From Cymodocea nodosa (Eukaryota > Streptophyta > Magnoliopsida > Alismatales > Cymodoceaceae): a stretch of 64,000 bases of DNA. How positions within the stretch are numbered: the stretch's first letter is position 1; every line of letters begins with the position of its first letter. A program made the position numbers and the translations under genes. Positions 58,808 to 64,000 of the stretch are shown piece by piece. Where the stretch lies: assembly GCA_036874045.1 (NCBI GenBank), contig CM072336.1, positions 11,002,501 through 11,066,500 on the forward strand, written 5' to 3'. A model generated the notes under the pieces. The model did not search any database. It saw nothing but the letters and a program-made list of their open reading frames with translations, and was not told where the DNA came from.

Positions 58808-60660
58808 TTAAACTTTCTTCCTAAGTTCATGTACTTCCTTCTGGAGTTTTTCTAATTGATTTATCCTCTCTACAGCTCCTATAATGTCTCTAGAAGGTCT
58901 AGATATCTCAATAGCAGCATAATTTCTATATTCTTTCACTAAAATGGTTCTTGATCTTAACCTTTTGGATGCCCATTTCGTGAAATCAATATTATCCACC
59001 ATCAGTAGTGGAATCAAATCTCCATAAAATAATTTCTTCTTTACTGTTCTCAGCTTGGAGATAAATACTTTGTACCAATTAACTTGAATTCTGTTTACAA
59101 CTGCATACGTGGCCCACTTGACAAATTGACTAAGTTCAATGTCGTGGCCTTGTCTTTGATAAACAGTTTTTACCAATATGGTTGCAACCATGTGTGCCTT
59201 TCCATTTAAGTACTTCAGTCTGTTCAGTAATGGCACACTAGGGTCGATGGCTATGCACTGTTTAATTTCCTGTTCAGCACATTCCACTGTAGTTGTTTCT
59301 TCCAGAATTTCAATTCCTTCATTTCTCAATTCGAAAATAATGTGGAGAAGCTTTGGTGTTATTTGTACATCAGCTTGCTCCACATTGGAAATTAATCCAC
59401 TTTCTCCTTCTCTCAAATTTGCATAGAAACAGGGTACTAGATTTTCGTATACTACATGCCCTTTCTATTGAGAAATAAATTGTAGTAGACCTTGGAACTC
59501 AAATAAATCCTTAATTTCTTGCATACCGTCCTAGTTTACTGGTCTACTGTATATAACATCATAACCCCAAATTTCTTGATATTCATTATATGCTTCCTGA
59601 CTCCAAAAGTGTACTTCATTCAAAACTATTGCTATAGTCGGGTTAGGAATTTGAATTTGTTGCTCTAGAGGGGTTTGTTCTTGAATTTCCTCTTCCATGT
59701 GCTGAACTTGAATTTGTTGAAAATGCTTGGCAGATTCCTTCATTTTTGCTTTTGCTTTTGTTTGTGGTGGAGAGCTAGTAGAACTCTCCACTCTTCTTTC
59801 TTGCACCCTCTCTAAAATTTGTTGAAGAGTTTCTCCCTCTTCAATGGAATCTGTCGAGATATTTCCTTTTTGTTCCATATCCTCTTGTTCAGTTTCTTCT
59901 CTTTCTTCTTCCTCCTGACTACCAATCTACATTGTCATTATTCTTTTTGATTCTGTGGCAGATTGGGATGGAGTCACGGGCAAATCAGCCTTTGCCCTAA
60001 TTTATGTTCTTTCTATTTGTATAGGCTGTAGATTAGTTTCAACCTATTTTTCTTCTTCTCTTTGCTCTTGCTGTTGCTGCTTCTGCTGCTTCTGCTCCTA
60101 CTCAGAATTGGATAGCAGGTTTACAAAAATTGGCTCTACAAGCCCTACTGATATTTGCATCTCAGATTTAATCTCTTCTTTATGTTCATGCACTATCTAT
60201 TATCCTTTCCTTCTTTTAATTAGCTGTGCCTGGTCTTCCTCTTCCTCTTCTCAGATTAAATCTACAAAAATGGACTCTATAGGCCCTCGAGCCACAGGTA
60301 CTGGCTCTTCTTGTTTTACCTTTTCTATAACTATTAGTCTCGAAGGACCAGCTTCCATTTCTTTAACAGTAAGTATGGTAGTGGCTTCTTGATGTTGTTC
60401 AACTTTAACTTTGTATTGGGCCTTCAACTTTTCTACAACCCTCCTTTTTGTGAAGTGCATCATACACCAAATGTGCTTTAGCTATTGCCAAATCTTCTAG
60501 TTCTCCTTGGTTTTTCCCAACTCGAACCAGTTCTTCAAATTCTCTTAATTCTTCTTCAGTGGAAGGCCGCATAACTACCACCCTTTCTAGTGGTTTAGGT
60601 GGTGGAACTGAAGGTCCGGGCTATTGTTCCTCTTGTTCTTCAATTGCATATTCTTCATTT
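58808..60660 (-). pseudogene. F2 ORF upstream of gag, plant-transposon-protein-like
   Basis: From 60463 to 58808 one frame is followed through about eight stops; a further N-terminal part (60660-60465) is in another frame. The N-terminal half is very rich in Glu and Gln (probable coiled coil). The conserved domain follows: VHFWSQEAYNEYQEIWGYDV, IYSRPVN, DLFEFQGLL, CFYANL, YLNGKAHMVATIL, RIQVNWYKVF and KKLFYGDLI, ending in a leucine-zipper-like tail (INQLEKLQKEVHELRKKV). Homologous to extra ORFs of copia elements D1 and C1. Tat/Ogre gypsy elements are known to carry an additional ORF before gag, which fits this place. Function unknown. Confidence 0.72.
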
Positions 60661-60670
60661 CCTTTCCTCT

Positions 60671-60970
60671 TGTTATGCGAAGAGCGAATGCGGAAAAGGA
60701 GAAGCTTGGGCACGTGGAGAAGAAAGAAGAAGACAAAGAAGGAATAACGTGTGCAACAACAACAAATTTAACGTGGTTCCCCAATTAGGTACGTCCATGG
60801 ATGGAGCTCAACTGGTTGATTCTTCTCTAGGTGATCAAAAATGAGATACAAGATTCATCATCCTTCCTAAAGCTCACGTTGGGGGCCTATTTATAACATT
60901 TGTGCACCCCAAGTGGCAAGGACAAAAATACCCCTACGTGTAACTAATTAATTCAAGACACATAATAACA
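60671..60970 (-). repeat. 3' LTR of T1
   Basis: 300 bp, sense start TGTTATTATGTGTCTTGAAT at 60970 and sense end ...GCATAACA at 60671, with inverted TGTTAT/ATAACA tips. It includes CTTGGGGTGC and a TATA-like ATAAATAGG near 60893, the probable transcription start region of the element. Confidence 0.82.
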
Positions 60971-61052
60971 ATCTCCACCTTGTCTTGAATTTACAAACTC
61001 CACCTAAAACCAAACAACAATAACAAATCTCCATCACAAAAGACTCGAAGGG

Positions 61053-62505
61053 TCAACTGTAAGCAAACACATTAAGTAAGTCTAAGCAATGCTTAAACTT
61101 GCTTTCAAGAATGCCTTTCGTAAACATATCAGCTAGATTGTCATGTGTGTTGATCTTCAAAATCTTCACACGATCTTTAGTTCTAAGAAAGTGATAACGA
61201 ACATCAATGTGTTTTGTCCTGTCATGAAACACATTGTCCTTCGTTAAGCTGATGGCACTGAGACTGTCACAAAAAATTTCTGCCTTACCATATCGCAGAC
61301 CAAAGACTCCAAGTAATCCCTTTAGCCAAATACCTTCTTTTGCAGCTTTTGTCATTGCCATATACTCAGCCTCTGTGGTGGATAATGAAACTGTAGGCTA
61401 TAGAGTAGATTTCCAACTAACAATGGAATCTGCCAATGTGAAGACATATCCTATTAAGGACCTACGTTGATCAACATCACCTGTAAAATCTGAATCAGAA
61501 TGTCCAACCATACTATAGTTATGCTTTACTCCATAAATCAGTCCTACATCAGATGTGCCCCTCGAGTACTTAAAGATCCTCTTCACAGCCTGCCAATGAC
61601 TCTTTCTTGGATTTGACATAAACCTACTTACAACACTAAGAGGGTAAGTAAGATCTAGACGAGTACAAACCATGGCATACATGAGACTGCCAACTTCTTG
61701 TGAATATGGAACTTTCTTCATGTACTCCTTCTCTGACTGTGTTTGAGGTGCCATAGCAACTGATAATCGCAAGCTCCTATCATAGGGCATTTCGATGGCC
61801 TTACTTGAAGCCATGCCAAACCTGCTTAGAATTTTCAAAACATAACTGTGCTGATGGAGAAATAACCTTCCAATGTTCTTGTCACAATAAATCTCCATCC
61901 CAAGGATTTTACCTGCTGGTCCTAAATCCTTCATTGCAAATTTAGTTTTTAATGTGTCTTTCAAAAGCTATATCTCATTGACATCTTTGGCTACAATCAA
62001 GATGTCATCCACATACAAGAGAAAATAAACAAATTCATCTTTAATTTGTTTAATATAGACACATGAATCAAAACTACTTTGAATAAAACCAACATCTGTG
62101 ATAAAAGAATCAAATCTTTTATACCACTACCTGGGAGACTATTTTAGCCCATACAAAGATTTCTGCAACTTACAAAAGATGTCTGATTTACCTCTTTCTG
62201 CAAAAACCTATTGGCTGTTCCATCTAGATGTCCTCATCTAAATCACCATGCAAGAAAGCTATTTTCACATCTAATTGCTCAAGTTCTAAATCCTTTACTG
62301 CAACAATTGCCAAAAGGACTCGAATGGAGGTGTGTCTAACTACTAGTGCAAAGACTTCATTGAAGTCTACACCCTCCTTCTGTGAAAAACCTTTTGCTAC
62401 CAATCTTGCCTTATATTGAATTGCATGATTGCCTTGTGTTCCTAATTTCCTTTTGAACACCCATTTGTAACCAAGAACATTCTTGTCCTTAGGATGTTTT
62501 ACCAA
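61053..62505 (-). pseudogene. T1 reverse transcriptase and RNase H, broken
   Basis: Fragments in minus frames. RT N-terminal part at 62505-62224: GYKWVFKRKLG, ARLVAKGFSQKEGVDFNEVF, and motif A LEQLDVKIAFLHGDL with the catalytic Asp kept. A badly damaged middle (62223-61965) should hold the YVDD box. The RT end/connection at 61964-61398 shows MKDLGPAGKILGMEI, YSQEVGSLMYAMVCTRLDL and HSDSDFTGDVDQRRS. RNase H end at 61361-61053 shows [12 protein letters not shown] and [10 protein letters not shown]. The stop between the last two pieces lies at the STxEAEY site. Confidence 0.85.
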
Positions 62506-62673
62506 CTCCTAAGTCCTATTCTTATGCAAAGATTGTAGTTCTTCTTGCATAGCTCCCATCCAATGTATGGCTTCTGGTCTGCTAACAACAGCATCAAAAC
62601 TAGGTGGATCAGCATCCTCCACCTCACTAGCTACCTGAAGGGCAAAAACAACCATATTGTTGTAGCCATACCT

Positions 62674-63993
62674 CTATAGAGGGTGAACATCCCTCCTAGG
62701 ACGATCTCTGGCAACACACCTTGGACGTGTATTCTCCACAAACTCATCTTCATGGTTATCTTCCAAAATCAAACCTTGATCTGTATCAACAGGAATAGAT
62801 TGATCAGAAATCAACGGTTGATTCAAATCAAGCTCCACCTGCTCAAGAGTACTAGGTGGATCTAAAACTGTTGGCTTTTCTTGCTTGTGCATCAAAGAAA
62901 TCTCATCAAAGGTAACATCCCTGCTATGAATGACCTTTTTTGTTCCTTTATCATATATTCTATACCCTTTTACTCCCATTCCATAGCCCACAAAGATGCC
63001 TTCCTTGGCATGTGGCTCCAATTTACCATGATTCACATGGTAATAAGAAGGACATCCAAATACTTTTAACTTAGAGTAGTTTACCGCTTTATCCATCCAT
63101 ACTTCATAAGGGATCTTATCGCCAATTGCATTAGATGGCGATCTATTTACCAAATAGGAGGTTGTATTAACAGCTTCAGCCTAAAAACATTTTTCCAGCC
63201 CAACATGCAAGAGCATACATCTAGCTCTCTCCAATAACATCCTATTAAGACGTTCTGCAACTCCATTTTGTTGTGGAGTTCCCTTGACAGTATAATACCT
63301 AGTTATGCCTACATCTTCGCAAAAAATATCAAATTCATTTGAGCAGAATTCTAATCCATTATCTGTTCTCAAGTATTTTACTTTTCTCCCTACTTGGTTT
63401 TCAACAATAGTCTTCCACTGTTTAAAGTTCTTAAAGGCCTCACTCTTGTGCTTCATAATGAAAACCCAAGTCATATGACTAAAGTCATCAACAATGGAGA
63501 GAAAATACTTAGAACCTATTAAGGAGGGTTGTTGAGATGGTTCCCAACAATCTGCATGGACGTAATCCAACTTCCCCTTAGTGGAATGTTCTGCTCTTCC
63601 AAAAGAAACACATTTCTATTTCCCATAGATGCAATACTTGCACAAATCAATATCAGTAAAGATATGACCATCTAACTTGTCAAGTGTGCTAAGCTTTTGC
63701 ATTTCCTTCAGACCCAAATGTCCTAACCTAGAATGCCAAATAGCTGATGTAGACTGCTGATCACTCACTGTCACAACTACTGATCCAATGATAGGCTTGC
63801 CTTGAAGAATGTATAAAGATTCGTCCTTGATTCCCTTCATCACTACTAGGGAACCCTTCAAAACATGGAGTTTACCTCCTCCACTTGAAAAACTGAAACC
63901 TTTCTGATCAAGAGTCATCAATGAAATAAGACTCTTGCCCAACCTTGGCACATGCCAAACATCTTCCAAGACTTTAACTGTCCCATCATACAT
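62674..63993 (-). pseudogene. T1 pre-integrase and integrase, broken
   Basis: 63993-63616: pre-integrase with WHSRLGHLGLKEMQKL and CKYCIYGK (HHCC zinc finger). 63570-63181: integrase core with DYVHADCW, the RTDNGLEF Asp and NGVAERLNR Glu, so all three catalytic residues are present. 63153-62674: integrase C-terminal part (YEVWMDKAVNYSKLKVFGCP, GYRIYDKGTKKVIHSRDVTF) and an acidic linker toward RT. These pieces are in related frames separated by stops. The protein would insert element DNA into the genome. Confidence 0.87.
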
Positions 63994-64000
63994 CTTGAAT

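Larger units (their letters stand above)
60671..64000 (-). mobile_element. Tork-like Ty1/copia element T1, 5' part outside the window
   Basis: Minus strand. 3' LTR at 60671-60970, polypurine tract at about 60986-60973 (CAAGGTGGAGA), then RNase H, RT, integrase and pre-integrase up to the window edge. It lies just upstream of the F2 first ORF, with candidate flank CCTCT at 60666-60670; the other flank is not visible. The compact 300-bp LTR and pol motifs differ from the SIRE-like elements and suggest the Tork lineage (inference from motif style). Pol contains many stops. Confidence 0.85.

Noticed and set aside
59955..60392. Serine/cysteine-rich 145-codon plus-strand frame
   Set aside because: Antisense of the Glu/Gln-rich minus-strand ORF of F2; its composition is the mirror of GAA/CAA codons.

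Overview
The window is AT-rich plant nuclear DNA, most likely a dicot. There are no bacterial-type operons. Instead there are nested long-terminal-repeat (LTR) retrotransposons of the Ty1/copia and Ty3/gypsy types, decayed reverse transcriptase and integrase reading frames, and one spliced host gene on the minus strand. Almost every long reading frame belongs to a mobile element. I use private family labels A-H, T1, F1 and F2.

Left part (1-8.7 kb): a family B copia LTR (1-634, minus) has inserted into F1, a gypsy-like element with a gag fragment followed directly by a degenerate F-box gene (1090-2212). F1 runs through two polypurine tracts into its 3' LTR (5962-6972) and is interrupted by insertion H (3229-5137). 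Gypsy LTR and primer-site remnants (G, A) and a copia integrase scrap follow.

Host island (about 8.7-21.2 kb): noncoding DNA, another B LTR fragment (10860-11665), and a minus-strand spliced gene resembling RIN4/NOI proteins. Its coding exons lie at 12881-12188. A candidate first exon encoding Met-Ala is at 19866, across an intron of about 7 kb.

Nested cluster (21.3-50.5 kb): a C-family LTR, B and E LTR fragments, then a gypsy LTR (A1). A1 holds a solo LTR of its own family (A2, 5-bp target duplication GGTGT) and a full-length SIRE-like copia element, D1 (27151-38886, minus; gag, protease, integrase, RT, RNase H and an extra downstream ORF). Next is a B 3' LTR split by a second copia element, C1 (40562-48812, target duplication TATAA), an internally deleted derivative. 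A further B LTR leads into a truncated gag.

Right part (50.5-64 kb): F2, the minus-strand relative of F1, keeps more of the element: an ORF upstream of gag (60660-58808), gag (57744-56492), the same F-box gene (56274-55136), the polypurine tract and the LTR. A solo E LTR (target duplication CATTT) lies in its LTR. A Tork-like copia element, T1, sits upstream of its first ORF and runs off the window.

Main biological points: (1) a gypsy family that carries an F-box gene where pol would be, present as two diverged copies; (2) a homologous extra protein found both upstream of gag in that gypsy family and downstream of pol in two copia elements; (3) arrays of short inverted motifs (TTCGGATAGTTA/TAACTATCCGAA and GTTCGTTGAGTTA/TAACTCAACGAAC types), with frequent CACGTG, shared by LTRs and noncoding parts of several otherwise different families. 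Nearly all element genes contain stops or frameshifts, so the copies here are old.
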